A stretch of 64,000 nucleotides of DNA from Pseudazoarcus sp963975885 (GTDB lineage Bacteria; Pseudomonadota; Gammaproteobacteria; Burkholderiales; Rhodocyclaceae), in contig CAXBIS010000009.1 in NCBI GenBank assembly GCA_963975885.1, positions 66,904-130,903 on the forward strand. Reading direction: 5' to 3'. Positions 34,411-43,210 of the stretch are shown here, in pieces. Position 1 is the stretch's first letter. Every line of letters begins with the position of its first letter. The notes under the pieces are model-generated. The model saw only the letters and a program-made list of their open reading frames with translations. It was not told the DNA's origin and ran no database searches. The position numbers were made by a program, and so were the translations under genes.

Positions 34411-36918
34411 TCAGCTCGTGCGCAGCAGGCTGGCCGGCGACATGCGCAGCTGACGCATCAGCCAGTGCGCGCCAAGCGCGAGCGAGCCGGTGGCCACGAC
34501 CACGGCGACCAGCGCGCCGGGCCACCATGTGAATTCGCCCTCGAGTCCGATGCGCAGGTGCAGCAGCACCGTGGCCAGCACACCGCCGGCGACCGAGGCA
34601 AAGATCGAGGTGAGCAGCGCGAGCAGCAGGTATTCCAGATGCAGGCTGGCGCGGATGACCGAGAGGCGCGCGCCCAGCGTGTGCAGCAGCGTGGCGAGAT
34701 AGACCTGGCGCAGGCGGTTGGCGGTGATCACGCTGACCAATACCAGAAGGCTGGCGGCCAGCGTGACGGCACCGATCGCGGCCAGCCCCGCGGCGGCGCT
34801 GCCGAGCAGGGCGCGTGCCTCGGTCAGCAGCGCCGCCGTGCGGACCGTCACCACGTTGGGCTGCTCCATGGCGATGCGGTTTTGTGCGACGAGCGCGTCG
34901 TCGGCGTTCATCCACGCCATGCCGACGTAACGCGTGACGAAGGGGTCGAGCACGCCGTCCGGGAAGATCGCTTCCAGCCACAGTCGAGACTGGAAACGCC
35001 GCTGACCGTAGATGGCGACCAGCTCGGCGGCTACGTCTCGACCACCGATGTCGAAGGTGAGCCGGTCGCCCACCGTGAGACCCAACTGCTCGGCTTCGCG
35101 GTCCTCCATCGCGACCACCGGTGGCCCGTCGTAGTCCTGCGGCCACCACGCTCCCTCGCGCAGTACGACGTCGTCGAAGTTGTCCTGCAGATGGCTCATC
35201 TTGTGCTCGTCGCGCGCCTCCATGCGCCGGTGCGCATCCGTGCTGTCGGCCAGTGCCTCGTCGCCGACGCGCGCGAGCCGCCCCAGTACCAGTGGCGCCA
35301 GCGCCAGCCGTTCGAGGCTCGGGGCCTCGCGTACGAGCGTCTCGAAGTCTCCGCGCTGTGTCGGGGCGACGTCGTAGAAAACCAGGGCCGGGGCATTGTC
35401 CGGCACCGTCTCATCGATGGTTTCGAGCAGCGCCAGAACCACCAGCGTCGAGGCCACCAGCAGCGACATCGCCGAACCCAGCGAGAGCAGGGTCGGGCGC
35501 AGCGGCGAGTCACGCCGGTACAGGCCAGACAATGCGAGTCGTGCGGCAAAACGCCCGGCCAGCGCCGGGTGGTCGGCCAGCCGGCGCGCGAGCGTGCGCA
35601 GGGCGCGCACCAGCGCCTCGAGTAGCGCCAGCATGAGCAGCAGCGCGAGGACGAAGCCGGCGCCGAAGCGCGCATCCGGCATGGCGATCACGACCAGTGC
35701 GGTGAGTGCGATGCCCGATGCCGCCGTGAGCGCGCGCCAGCGCGCCGGCACGTCCGTTCTCGTCCCTGCGAGGCCGCGAAACAGTGCGGCCGGGCTGACG
35801 GACAGGGCACGCCCCAGCGCAGGCAGGGCGAAGGTCAGCGCGGTGAGCACGCCGAAGCACCAGGCCAGTGCGAGCGGTCCGGGCAGCGCCGCTGCGCTGG
35901 CGGCAAGCGGTAGACGTTCGCCGATCACGCCAGCGCCGATCAGGGCCAGTGCGCCGCCAACGATTACGCCCGCGAGGCTTGCCGCGCCGGCCAGCATGCC
36001 GACCTGCAGCAGCACCATCGCGGCCAGCCGGCCGTCGCGCAGGCCCACAGCGCGCAGTGTGGCGAGCGTGCCGAGCTTGCCCTGCAGCCAGGCCTGCACG
36101 CTGTTGAACACCTCCAGACCGCCGATGAACAGGGCCGAGAAACCGATCAGCAGCACGCCCGAGCCGAGTTGGCCGAGCACTTCGCCAAGGCGTGCGTTGC
36201 GTTCGATGAAGGTGCGCAGTTCGGCTTCCGAATCGGGGTGCGCGGCGACGAAGGACTCGCGCCATGCGTCGGGCGGCCGGTCGGTGACGACGCGGTAGTG
36301 ATATTCGGGACGCGCTCCGGGGGCCAGCAGTCCGGTTTCGGGCAGGGCGGCATCGAGTATCAGCACCGGCGGGCCGCGCCAGTCCGCGCGCAGGCTGCGG
36401 TCGGGCTGGCGCAGCGTGATCGCGCGGACTTGCATCTCGGTGAAGCCGACCTCGATCGAATCGCCGACGGCCAGCCCGAGGCGGCTCGCGACGGCCGGAT
36501 CGATGGCAATGCCGTGCACGCCGTCACGCGGCGCCAGCGCCTCGGTCAGTTGCCCTGCAGGTTCGAGTTCGACGCGGCCCACCAGCGGGTAGGCGTTGTC
36601 GATGGCCTGCAACTCGACGAGCTGGGCGTTGCCGGTCTGGCCCATCAGCATGGTGCGGAACTCGACCATGCGCGAGACCGTGCCGTTTGCGTCCATCCAG
36701 GCGCGCACGTCGTCCCCGAGCGGAGCCCGGCTGCGCACTTCGACATCGCCGCCGAACAGCGCACGCGTGTCGTCCAGCAATGCGTCGCCAACCTGCCGAT
36801 AGACCCCGCCGCTGGCCGCAATCAGGGCTACGCCGAGGGCGAGGCAGGCGCAGAACACCCACAGCGTGCGCCCCGCCCCGCGCAGGTCGCGACAGGCCAG
36901 TTCAAGCAGCATGCGCAC
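34411..36918 (-). CDS. ABC exporter permease, FtsX-like (YbbP type)
   Basis: 835 residues with about ten membrane helices in the pattern of YbbP-type proteins: helix near residue 20-38, large periplasmic domain to about 250, three-helix FtsX unit 255-370, further helices 400-450, a second periplasmic loop and a C-terminal FtsX unit 700-820. It overlaps the ATPase gene by 17 bp. The pair resembles E. coli YbbA-YbbP, for which export of or release from a membrane-bound substrate is presumed. Substrate unknown. Confidence 0.85.
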   Translation of the reverse strand: MRMLLELACRDLRGAGRTLWVFCACLALGVALIAASGGVYRQVGDALLDDTRALFGGDVEVRSRAPLGDDVRAWMDANGTVSRMVEFRTMLMGQTGNAQLVELQAIDNAYPLVGRVELEPAGQLTEALAPRDGVHGIAIDPAVASRLGLAVGDSIEVGFTEMQVRAITLRQPDRSLRADWRGPPVLILDAALPETGLLAPGARPEYHYRVVTDRPPDAWRESFVAAHPDSEAELRTFIERNARLGEVLGQLGSGVLLIGFSALFIGGLEVFNSVQAWLQGKLGTLATLRAVGLRDGRLAAMVLLQVGMLAGAASLAGVIVGGALALIGAGVIGERLPLAASAAALPGPLALAWCFGVLTALTFALPALGRALSVSPAALFRGLAGTRTDVPARWRALTAASGIALTALVVIAMPDARFGAGFVLALLLMLALLEALVRALRTLARRLADHPALAGRFAARLALSGLYRRDSPLRPTLLSLGSAMSLLVASTLVVLALLETIDETVPDNAPALVFYDVAPTQRGDFETLVREAPSLERLALAPLVLGRLARVGDEALADSTDAHRRMEARDEHKMSHLQDNFDDVVLREGAWWPQDYDGPPVVAMEDREAEQLGLTVGDRLTFDIGGRDVAAELVAIYGQRRFQSRLWLEAIFPDGVLDPFVTRYVGMAWMNADDALVAQNRIAMEQPNVVTVRTAALLTEARALLGSAAAGLAAIGAVTLAASLLVLVSVITANRLRQVYLATLLHTLGARLSVIRASLHLEYLLLALLTSIFASVAGGVLATVLLHLRIGLEGEFTWWPGALVAVVVATGSLALGAHWLMRQLRMSPASLLRTS

Positions 36919-37597
36919 GGGTCACGGCTCCGGTTTCGTCGTGGAGTCGGCCCTCGCCAAGGCGCAGCACGCGGTCGCAGCGGCGCGCCAGCGCCATGTC
37001 GTGGGTTACCAATACCAGCGTGGTTCCGGTTTCGCGGTGCAGATCGAGCAACAAGTCGGCCACGGCCGCGCCGGTGCGATCATCCAGGTTGCCGGTGGGC
37101 TCGTCGGCAAGCAGCAGTCCAGGTTCGTGCACCAAAGCGCGGGCGATCGCGACGCGCTGTTGCTCGCCGCCGGAGAGCTCCGTGGGGTGATGGTGCAGGC
37201 GTTCGCCCAGGCCCACCGTGTCGAGCATGGCCCGGGCGCGCTCGCGTGCGTCGCGCCGGCCGGCGATCTCCAGCGGCAGCGCGGCATTGTCGAGCGCGGT
37301 GAGACTGGGTACGAGGTGAAAGGACTGGAACACGATGCCCATGCGGTCGCGCCGCAGGTCGGCCTGCGCGTCGCCATCGAGCGCATCGAGCGCTACACCG
37401 TCGAAGAACACGCGGCCCGAGGCAGGCCGCTCCAGTCCGGCGAGCAGCAGAAGCAGCGAGGTCTTGCCCGAGCCGGACGGCCCGGCGATGGCGATGCGTT
37501 CGCCCGCGGCGATGTCGAGGTCGACCGCGCGCAGGATGTCGATGCGCGTGGTTTCCATCATGTAATGCATGGACAGGTTCTGTAGCCGGATCATCAT
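36902..37597 (-). CDS. ABC exporter ATP-binding subunit (YbbA/LolD-like)
   Basis: 231 residues. Walker A GPSGSGKTS (about 39-47), Q-loop VFQSFHLVPSLTALDN, ABC signature LSGGEQQRVAIARAL, Walker B LLLADEPTGNLD, switch His in VTHDM. MacB/LolD-type subfamily by the FHLVPSLTALDN segment. First gene of the two-gene exporter operon; the ATG at 37594 is an equally possible start. Divergent from the next diguanylate cyclase gene. Confidence 0.93.
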   Translation of the reverse strand: MMIRLQNLSMHYMMETTRIDILRAVDLDIAAGERIAIAGPSGSGKTSLLLLLAGLERPASGRVFFDGVALDALDGDAQADLRRDRMGIVFQSFHLVPSLTALDNAALPLEIAGRRDARERARAMLDTVGLGERLHHHPTELSGGEQQRVAIARALVHEPGLLLADEPTGNLDDRTGAAVADLLLDLHRETGTTLVLVTHDMALARRCDRVLRLGEGRLHDETGAVTRAHAA

Positions 37598-37721
37598 GGG
37601 TTCCCGTGTGGCACGCGTGAGGGACTACTTCACGACTGGATGGTTCTCTGCACGGCTTTGCCCGATTGGCCGCGTCGTGCTTTCGGCGGATACTGATTGA
37701 CATGTCAGTGTGTGTTAACTC

Positions 37722-40397
37722 ATGAGCATCGAACCCCTTCCCGATGCCTTCGACCGCGCCGCGCCGGCCGCGGGGCGCAGGCTCGCCCCACTCGTGCGCC
37801 GCGTCGCGATTGCCGTGTGCGCGTTGATCGTGGCGCTGGGTGTGCACTGGAGCCTGTTGCTGCGCGGTCACGCGGAGCAACAGGCCAACGCCGAGGCCAG
37901 GGTGCATCAACGCAGTGCCCAGCTCGCGCATGCGCTGGCGCTGCAGGTGGGCACACTGGTGACCGACATCGACTACATGGTGCGGACCCTCGCCGATACG
38001 CGCGCAGCAGGCAGCGAGCGCGAATTCCTGCGTACCCAGCGCCTCGTAGAGGAGGGCCTGCCGGATGGCGCGGTGGTGCAGGTTGCGGTGGCCGACGCCC
38101 GCGGACTCATCGTGCATTCGAGTCTGCAGACCGACGTCGACGATCCGGTGTCGATCGGCGACCGGGCGCACTTCCTGTTCCATGTCGATGGAGTGGGCGA
38201 ACACCTGTTCATCAGCGAGCCGGTGCTCGGCCGTGTCTCAGGACGCTGGTCGGTGCAATTCACCCGCCGCATCGAGCGCGAGGGCGTCTTCGATGGCGTG
38301 GTGGTGTTGTCGATCGCGCCCGAGTACCTGTCGAGTTCGTTCCGCGACATTTTCCCCGACCCGCGCGACACTGTGCTGCTCGCGCGCGAAGACGGGGTGT
38401 ATCTGGCGCGCTCGCATCGTTTTGACGAGATCGTCGGCGGGCGTGCGACGACCCACGCATTCATGCGCGAGCCCGATGCGCGCGAGGGCCTGTCGCGCGC
38501 TGCCAGCGTGGTCGACGGCACCGACCGCTTCTACGCCTTTCATCGTGTCGACGGCTATCCGCTGGTGGTCAGCGTCGGGCTGGATGCCAGCGGTGAACTC
38601 GACACGATGCGCGATGCCATCGCGTCGTCGCGCAGCGAGAACGCCGTGGCCACCAGCGTGGTGTTGCTGGCCGGAATTGTGCTGGCGTGGATGTTCCTGC
38701 TGCGCGAGCGCAATACGGCGGCGCTGGCCGATAGCCGCGAGCGTCTCGCGCTGGCGCTGTCGGGGGGCGAACTGGGTACCTGGGACTGGGATGTTCCCAG
38801 TGGCCGGACGCGCTTTGACGAGCGCTGGGCCGGCATGCTCGGCTACCGGCTCGACGAACTCGAGGAGAGCGTCGCGACCTGGGAGAAGCTCGTGCACCCG
38901 GACGACTGGCCACTTGTCGATGCGGCTCTCGCTCCGCACCTGGCCGGCCGGACGGCGCACTACGAGACCGAGCATCGCATGCGTCATCGCGATGGCCGAT
39001 GGATCTGGGTGCTCGACCGCGGACGCGTTGTCGAGCGCGCACGCGATGGCTCTGCGGTGCGCATGACCGGCACGCATCTGGACATCACGCCGCGCAAGCA
39101 GGCCGAGGCGGCCATCGCCGAGTCGCGCGAGCGGCTCGAGAAGCTGGTTGCCGAGGTTCCCGGCGTGGTCTATCAGTTTCTGCTGCGACCTGACGGCAGT
39201 TCCTGTTTCCCTTACGCGAGCCCGGGCATACGCGCGGTCTATGGCGTTGATGCGGACGAGGCGGCGGTGTCGGCGCAGAAGGTATTCGAGATCATCCATC
39301 CGGACGACTTCGAGCGCGTGGCGGCTTCGATCCAGGAGTCGGCCGAGCGGCTTTCGCCGTGGCGCTGCGAGTACCGCGTGCGTGATGTCGACGGTGGAGA
39401 GCGCTGGCTGGTCGGGCATGCGAACCCGCAGCGTCTGGCAAGCGGCGCGACGCTATGGCACGGCTACATTTCCGACGTCACCGAACAGCATCAGGCCGCG
39501 GCCGAACTGGAAGCCGGTCGTCAGCGACTGACTACGCTGCTTGAGCGCTTCCCCGGCGGGGTGCTGATGGAAGACGCGTTCGATGTGGTGGTGGTCGCCA
39601 ACGACAGCTTGTGCGAACTGCTCGGCCTGCCGATGGATGGGGCCGGCCTGATTGGTGTGAGTCATGCCGAACTGGCCGTGCAACTCGGGCCCGAGCGCAG
39701 CGGCTGGCTGCATGAGCCGGGCGGCCCGGAAGGCCGTGAGAACCGGCGAACGATCGAGGTTGCCGTCGACGCGGGGCGTGAGCTGGAGGTCGACTGGGTG
39801 CCGATCACGCGCGACGGCGAGCGGCTGGGGCGTGTGTGGCTGGTGCGCGACATCACCGAACGCAAGCAGCGTGAAGCCGCGCTCGAGAGGCTGGCGGCGA
39901 CCGATACGCTGACCGGCCTGCCCAACCGGCGCAGCTTCATGTCCCGTCTGGCCGCCGCAGCGCGGGAAGCACGTCACCGCGCCGGCGGTGCCGGCGTCGT
40001 GATGATGCTCGACATCGATCACTTCAAACGCGTCAACGACACCTGGGGCCATGCGGTCGGAGACGAGGTATTGCAGAATTTTGCCGAGGTGGTACGCCTG
40101 AGTTTGCGGCGCGGTGACGCTGCCGGCCGCCTGGGAGGGGAGGAGTTTGCCGTGCTGCTGCCGGGCACCGGACTCGAGGACGGGCGGATGTTGGCCGAAC
40201 GTCTGCGCGAACGCATCCAGGCGCAGGCCGCGGTCACTTCCGTGGGGGACATCGCGGTGACCGTGAGCATCGGCGTGGCGACGCTCGGCGACCACCCGGA
40301 ACAGGCGCTGGGCCTGGCCGACAGCGCGCTCTACCGAGCCAAGTCGTCGGGACGCAACCGGGTGTGCGTGGCCGACCCCGTTGGGGCCGCTCAGTAA
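37722..40397 (+). CDS. Diguanylate cyclase with Cache sensor and three PAS domains
   Basis: 891 residues. Helix 27-46, dCache-like periplasmic sensor 47-305, helix 308-327, then three PAS units about 340-465, 470-600 and 605-715, and a C-terminal GGDEF domain 720-885 with GGEEF at 805-809 and an intact inhibitory site (RRGD) just before it. An active, feedback-inhibited c-di-GMP synthase is expected. No Shine-Dalgarno sequence is visible before the start, and a palindrome TGACATGTCA lies at 37698-37707. Its last 7 bp overlap the convergent deaminase gene. Confidence 0.9.
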   Translation: MSIEPLPDAFDRAAPAAGRRLAPLVRRVAIAVCALIVALGVHWSLLLRGHAEQQANAEARVHQRSAQLAHALALQVGTLVTDIDYMVRTLADTRAAGSEREFLRTQRLVEEGLPDGAVVQVAVADARGLIVHSSLQTDVDDPVSIGDRAHFLFHVDGVGEHLFISEPVLGRVSGRWSVQFTRRIEREGVFDGVVVLSIAPEYLSSSFRDIFPDPRDTVLLAREDGVYLARSHRFDEIVGGRATTHAFMREPDAREGLSRAASVVDGTDRFYAFHRVDGYPLVVSVGLDASGELDTMRDAIASSRSENAVATSVVLLAGIVLAWMFLLRERNTAALADSRERLALALSGGELGTWDWDVPSGRTRFDERWAGMLGYRLDELEESVATWEKLVHPDDWPLVDAALAPHLAGRTAHYETEHRMRHRDGRWIWVLDRGRVVERARDGSAVRMTGTHLDITPRKQAEAAIAESRERLEKLVAEVPGVVYQFLLRPDGSSCFPYASPGIRAVYGVDADEAAVSAQKVFEIIHPDDFERVAASIQESAERLSPWRCEYRVRDVDGGERWLVGHANPQRLASGATLWHGYISDVTEQHQAAAELEAGRQRLTTLLERFPGGVLMEDAFDVVVVANDSLCELLGLPMDGAGLIGVSHAELAVQLGPERSGWLHEPGGPEGRENRRTIEVAVDAGRELEVDWVPITRDGERLGRVWLVRDITERKQREAALERLAATDTLTGLPNRRSFMSRLAAAAREARHRAGGAGVVMMLDIDHFKRVNDTWGHAVGDEVLQNFAEVVRLSLRRGDAAGRLGGEEFAVLLPGTGLEDGRMLAERLRERIQAQAAVTSVGDIAVTVSIGVATLGDHPEQALGLADSALYRAKSSGRNRVCVADPVGAAQ

Positions 40398-40933
40398 ATT
40401 CGCCCGCCGGCGTCGCGATAACGTTGCAGCAGGGTCCGCGCCTCGTCGGCGAGACAGTCGCGGTGCACCGCGATGCCGCGATCGACGAGCGACGCGACCC
40501 AGTCAGACGGCTTGGCCCCCTCGTCGAAACCGATCGCCTCGGCGTCCGCGCCATCGGCGCCGTACACCAGTGTGCGCACGCCGGAAAACGGGATCGCGCC
40601 CAGACACATTGCGCACGGTGCGCAGGTCGAGACCAGCATGTGCGGCCCGCATGTGGCCAGATCGTGCGTGCCCAGTCGCCGCTGAGCGCGCATCAACGCG
40701 ACCATCTCGGCATGCAGGCACGAGGCGTGACCGGAAACCACGCGGTTGACGCCGGCGGCAACGAGCCGGCCGTCGGCGTCGAGCACCAGCGCGCCGAACG
40801 GGCCGCCGCCGTCGTCGATGTTGCGTGCGGCCGCGTCGAGCGCAAAGCACATGGCCATCTCGGTTGAGTCGAACTGCCTTGGCGCCGCGTCGAGTTCATC
40901 GAGCCAGTCGGGGAGCGTCAGAGTGAACTGCAT
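40391..40933 (-). CDS. Nucleoside/nucleobase deaminase of the CDA/guanine-deaminase type
   Basis: 180 residues from the ATG at 40933; the frame is open upstream but overlaps the neighbouring gene. Zinc-dependent deaminase: HAE motif with His74 and Glu76 in CLHAEMVAL and the cysteine pair Cys107/Cys110 in CAPCAMC. DGGGPFGALVLDADG and FSGVRTLVYG fit the cytosine/guanine-deaminase branch rather than the tRNA-editing TadA branch. Guanine to xanthine would feed the purine-ureide route encoded at 5-8 kb, but the exact base is an inference. Confidence 0.82.
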   Translation of the reverse strand: MQFTLTLPDWLDELDAAPRQFDSTEMAMCFALDAAARNIDDGGGPFGALVLDADGRLVAAGVNRVVSGHASCLHAEMVALMRAQRRLGTHDLATCGPHMLVSTCAPCAMCLGAIPFSGVRTLVYGADGADAEAIGFDEGAKPSDWVASLVDRGIAVHRDCLADEARTLLQRYRDAGGRIY

Positions 40934-40953
40934 GGACCGCCTGCCGGGCCCGT

Positions 40954-41613
40954 TCAAAAACGACGAATCAGGCCGATATGCCAGCTTCGCACCTCGGGGC
41001 GGTCGCTGATCAATTCGACTGCGCTGCCGTCGGCAAGCCTCGAGGTGTAGCGAAGCGAGCCGTAGCGGATTTCCCGGAAACCCAGACGGGCCGACCAGGC
41101 CTGACCCAGGCGCAGGTTCACGCCGGCGCCGAGCAGCGTGCCGCTGCGCCAGCCGGTCTCGTTGTATGCGCTGCTCGACGGGGAGGACTTCTTCTCGCGC
41201 AAATGGCCGTAGGAGAAGCCGCCTTCGGCATACACCGAGATCGCGTCGCTCAGGTGCAGCGTGGGCTGAATGGTGATCGCGGCGGCATAGGGGATGTCGT
41301 AGCGGAAGGTGGCGGGCTCTTCGGGAATGGACAGCGTGAAATCGGTGTCGCTCGCACCTGCGCGTGCCTCGACCGCGATCGAGAAACGATTCGCGGTGTG
41401 CCAGCGATGTCCGAGCACGAGACTGCCGGCATTGCCGCGCGCACGGTTGGTGAAGCTGCCGTCGGGTGCACCGTCTAGGGTGAAGTAGTGCGGCTCGAAG
41501 GTGATGCGTTCGCGCGCGCCCTCCAGACCCCAGTAGAAGTCGCCGGCCCAGGTGTGGCCGGCAGCCGGAAGCGTCGCGGCCAGCGCCAGGACGCATGCGC
41601 GGATGCGGATCAT
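40954..41613 (-). CDS. Outer-membrane beta-barrel protein
   Basis: 219 residues from the ATG at 41613, preceded by GGGAGAA; Sec signal peptide to about residue 24 (ending HTWAG). The mature part alternates hydrophobic and polar residues in eight to ten strands and ends with a phenylalanine (IGLIRRF), the C-terminal signature for outer-membrane assembly. It resembles small porin/OmpW/OmpA-barrel proteins; no specific substrate can be read. Sits 20 bp upstream of the deaminase gene on the same strand. Confidence 0.72.
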   Translation of the reverse strand: MIRIRACVLALAATLPAAGHTWAGDFYWGLEGARERITFEPHYFTLDGAPDGSFTNRARGNAGSLVLGHRWHTANRFSIAVEARAGASDTDFTLSIPEEPATFRYDIPYAAAITIQPTLHLSDAISVYAEGGFSYGHLREKKSSPSSSAYNETGWRSGTLLGAGVNLRLGQAWSARLGFREIRYGSLRYTSRLADGSAVELISDRPEVRSWHIGLIRRF

Positions 41614-42052
41614 GTCGGTTCTCCCCGTTGCGCTGCGTCTGCGATGATAGGGGCGTGCGCCGCGCGCTGTCCATCGCCGGGTCCACAAGCACCGGTTCAC
41701 GGCCGTGCGCGAGGCTCGAGGTGCCGCGCAAGCGTCGTCCGGACTTCGGATGGTACCGGTCGATACCTGTGCTATCGAATCAAGCGATCGCGAGAGTTCT
41801 TATCAAACGGGGTCTTTGCCTTTAACATCTGCGCGGAGCGATTTCTTCGCGCACGTTCCGGCCCGGTGCCGGAGTCGATACGCGTGGCGGGTGTGACCGA
41901 CGACACGGTTCCGGTATGCATCCGTTCGGCAGGCGGTCCGTGTTTCGCCCCCGGTCGATGCAGTCGGGGAGCGAGCAGCGCGCGCTGCCGTCGGGTTGCC
42001 GGAACGATTCCGGCGCCCGTTTTTTGGTTTTGAACCGTATATGGAGATTGAC
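41614..42052 (+). promoter_or_regulatory. Intergenic region with structured glxR leader
   Basis: 439 bp without a gene. A sigma-70-like promoter TTATCA (41800-41805), 17 bp, TAACAT (41823-41828) would start transcripts near 41835. What follows is dense in inverted repeats: 41831-41852 (8-bp stem, loop CGATTT; the transcript start may trim it), 41857-41873 (TCCGGC/GCCGGA), a GCAGCG/CGCTGC dyad near 41976, then a terminator-like hairpin at 41998-42025. TTCCGGC at 41856-41862 is identical to the 3' arm of that hairpin, so it could pair with the 5' arm and act as anti-terminator. I do not recognise a known riboswitch class. Confidence 0.5.
41998..42025 (+). terminator. Terminator-like hairpin in the glxR leader (possible attenuator)
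   Basis: GCCGGAA, loop CGA, TTCCGGC, then GCCCGTTTTTT. It lies 28 bp before the glxR start codon, and there is no plus-strand gene upstream of it since 40397, so it would act on the glxR leader transcript itself rather than ending a gene. Confidence 0.65.
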
Positions 42053-42940
42053 ATGGCGAAAATTGGATTCATTGGTCTGGGCATCATGGGCGCGCCGATG
42101 GCGGGTCACCTGCAGGCTGGCGGTCACGAGCTGTTCGTGCACGACGTCAAGGAGCCGCCCGCGGACCTGATCAGCGGTGGCGCCAAGGCCTGCGCCAGCG
42201 GCGCCGAGGTCGCCAAGAACGCCGACATCATCATCACGATGGTGCCGGATACGCCGCACGTCGAGTCCGTGCTGTTCGGTGACGATGGCGTCGCCGCTGG
42301 CCTGTCGAAAGGCAAGATCGTCGTCGACATGAGCTCGATCTCGCCGATCGCCACCAAGCAGTTCGCCAAACGCATCAACGAGCTGGGCTGCGAATACGTC
42401 GACGCGCCGGTCTCTGGCGGCGAGGTGGGTGCCAAGGCCGCTTCGCTGACGATCATGGTCGGCGGTTCCGAAGCGACCTTCGAGAAGGTCAAGCCGCTGT
42501 TCGATCTGATGGGAAAGAACATCACCCTGGTCGGCGGCAACGGTGACGGTCAGACCACCAAGGTGGCCAACCAGATCATCGTCGCGCTCAACATCCAGGC
42601 CGTGTCCGAGGCGCTGCTGTTCGCGTCCAAGGCCGGTGCCGACCCCGCCAAGGTGCGTCAGGCGCTGATGGGCGGCTTCGCCTCGTCGAAGATCCTCGAA
42701 GTGCATGGCGAGCGCATGGTCAAGCGCACGTTCAACCCGGGTTTCCGCATCGAGCTGCACCAGAAGGACCTGAACCTTGCGCTGCAGGGCGCCAAGTCGC
42801 TGGGCGTTTCGCTGCCGAACACCGCGATGGCCCAGGAGCTGATGAACGCCTGCGCCGCCAACGGCATGTCGGGCCTGGATCACTCGGCGCTGTGCCGTGC
42901 GGTCGAGATGATGGCCAACCATCAGATCGCCGAGGGCTGA
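42053..42940 (+). CDS. glxR: 2-hydroxy-3-oxopropionate (tartronate semialdehyde) reductase
   Basis: 295 residues from the ATG at 42053 (GGAGA upstream), length as in E. coli GarR/GlxR. Beta-hydroxyacid dehydrogenase family: NAD(P)-binding IGFIGLGIMGAPMAGHL at the N-terminus, substrate loop DAPVSGGEVGAKAASLTIM (about 117-135), catalytic Lys170 in GQTTKVANQI. Reduces tartronate semialdehyde to D-glycerate in glyoxylate assimilation. It precedes pyruvate kinase on the same strand, the pair that would take glyoxylate carbon to pyruvate; glyoxylate carboligase, hydroxypyruvate isomerase and glycerate kinase are not in the window. Confidence 0.92.
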   Translation: MAKIGFIGLGIMGAPMAGHLQAGGHELFVHDVKEPPADLISGGAKACASGAEVAKNADIIITMVPDTPHVESVLFGDDGVAAGLSKGKIVVDMSSISPIATKQFAKRINELGCEYVDAPVSGGEVGAKAASLTIMVGGSEATFEKVKPLFDLMGKNITLVGGNGDGQTTKVANQIIVALNIQAVSEALLFASKAGADPAKVRQALMGGFASSKILEVHGERMVKRTFNPGFRIELHQKDLNLALQGAKSLGVSLPNTAMAQELMNACAANGMSGLDHSALCRAVEMMANHQIAEG

Positions 42941-42946
42941 TCTTCG

Positions 42947-42971
42947 CGACCCGCCTCATGCGGGCGGGTCG
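42947..42971 (+). terminator. Hairpin after glxR without U-tract
   Basis: CGACCCGCC, seven-base loop, GGCGGGTCG directly after the glxR stop. No T-run follows, so termination would be partial; read-through into pyk is possible. Confidence 0.4.
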
Positions 42972-43210
42972 TGGAACAACGGGGTGCCGCCGCGTGCGGC
43001 GGGATTCCGGATGCCGGCCGCCTTGTTGCGGTCGGCATCGGATTTTGTAGAAGTGGAAGACCGGGCCGCAGGGCGCCGGTCGGGCCAATCCGGCGCGTTA
43101 CGGGTGCTGATCGCAGCCGTAGGCGTACATCAGGGCGTAACGATCGTCGCGCAGCCTGTACGACCAGTCACCGGATTTTGAGTAGTCATCGTTTCATTCA
43201 GGACAATAAA

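Noticed and set aside
37697..37702. Consensus TTGACA as -35 of the diguanylate cyclase at 37722
   Set aside because: A -10 at normal spacing would fall on the start codon, so transcripts would begin inside the gene; the hexamer is part of the palindrome TGACATGTCA.
41831..42014. Glycine riboswitch in the glxR leader
   Set aside because: The conserved glycine-aptamer segments are not recognisable; the leader is reported only as an unassigned structured RNA candidate.
42971..43210. In-frame N-terminal extension of pyruvate kinase
   Set aside because: The extra 80 residues have no similarity to the family and the ATG at 43211 starts exactly at the conserved N-terminus.
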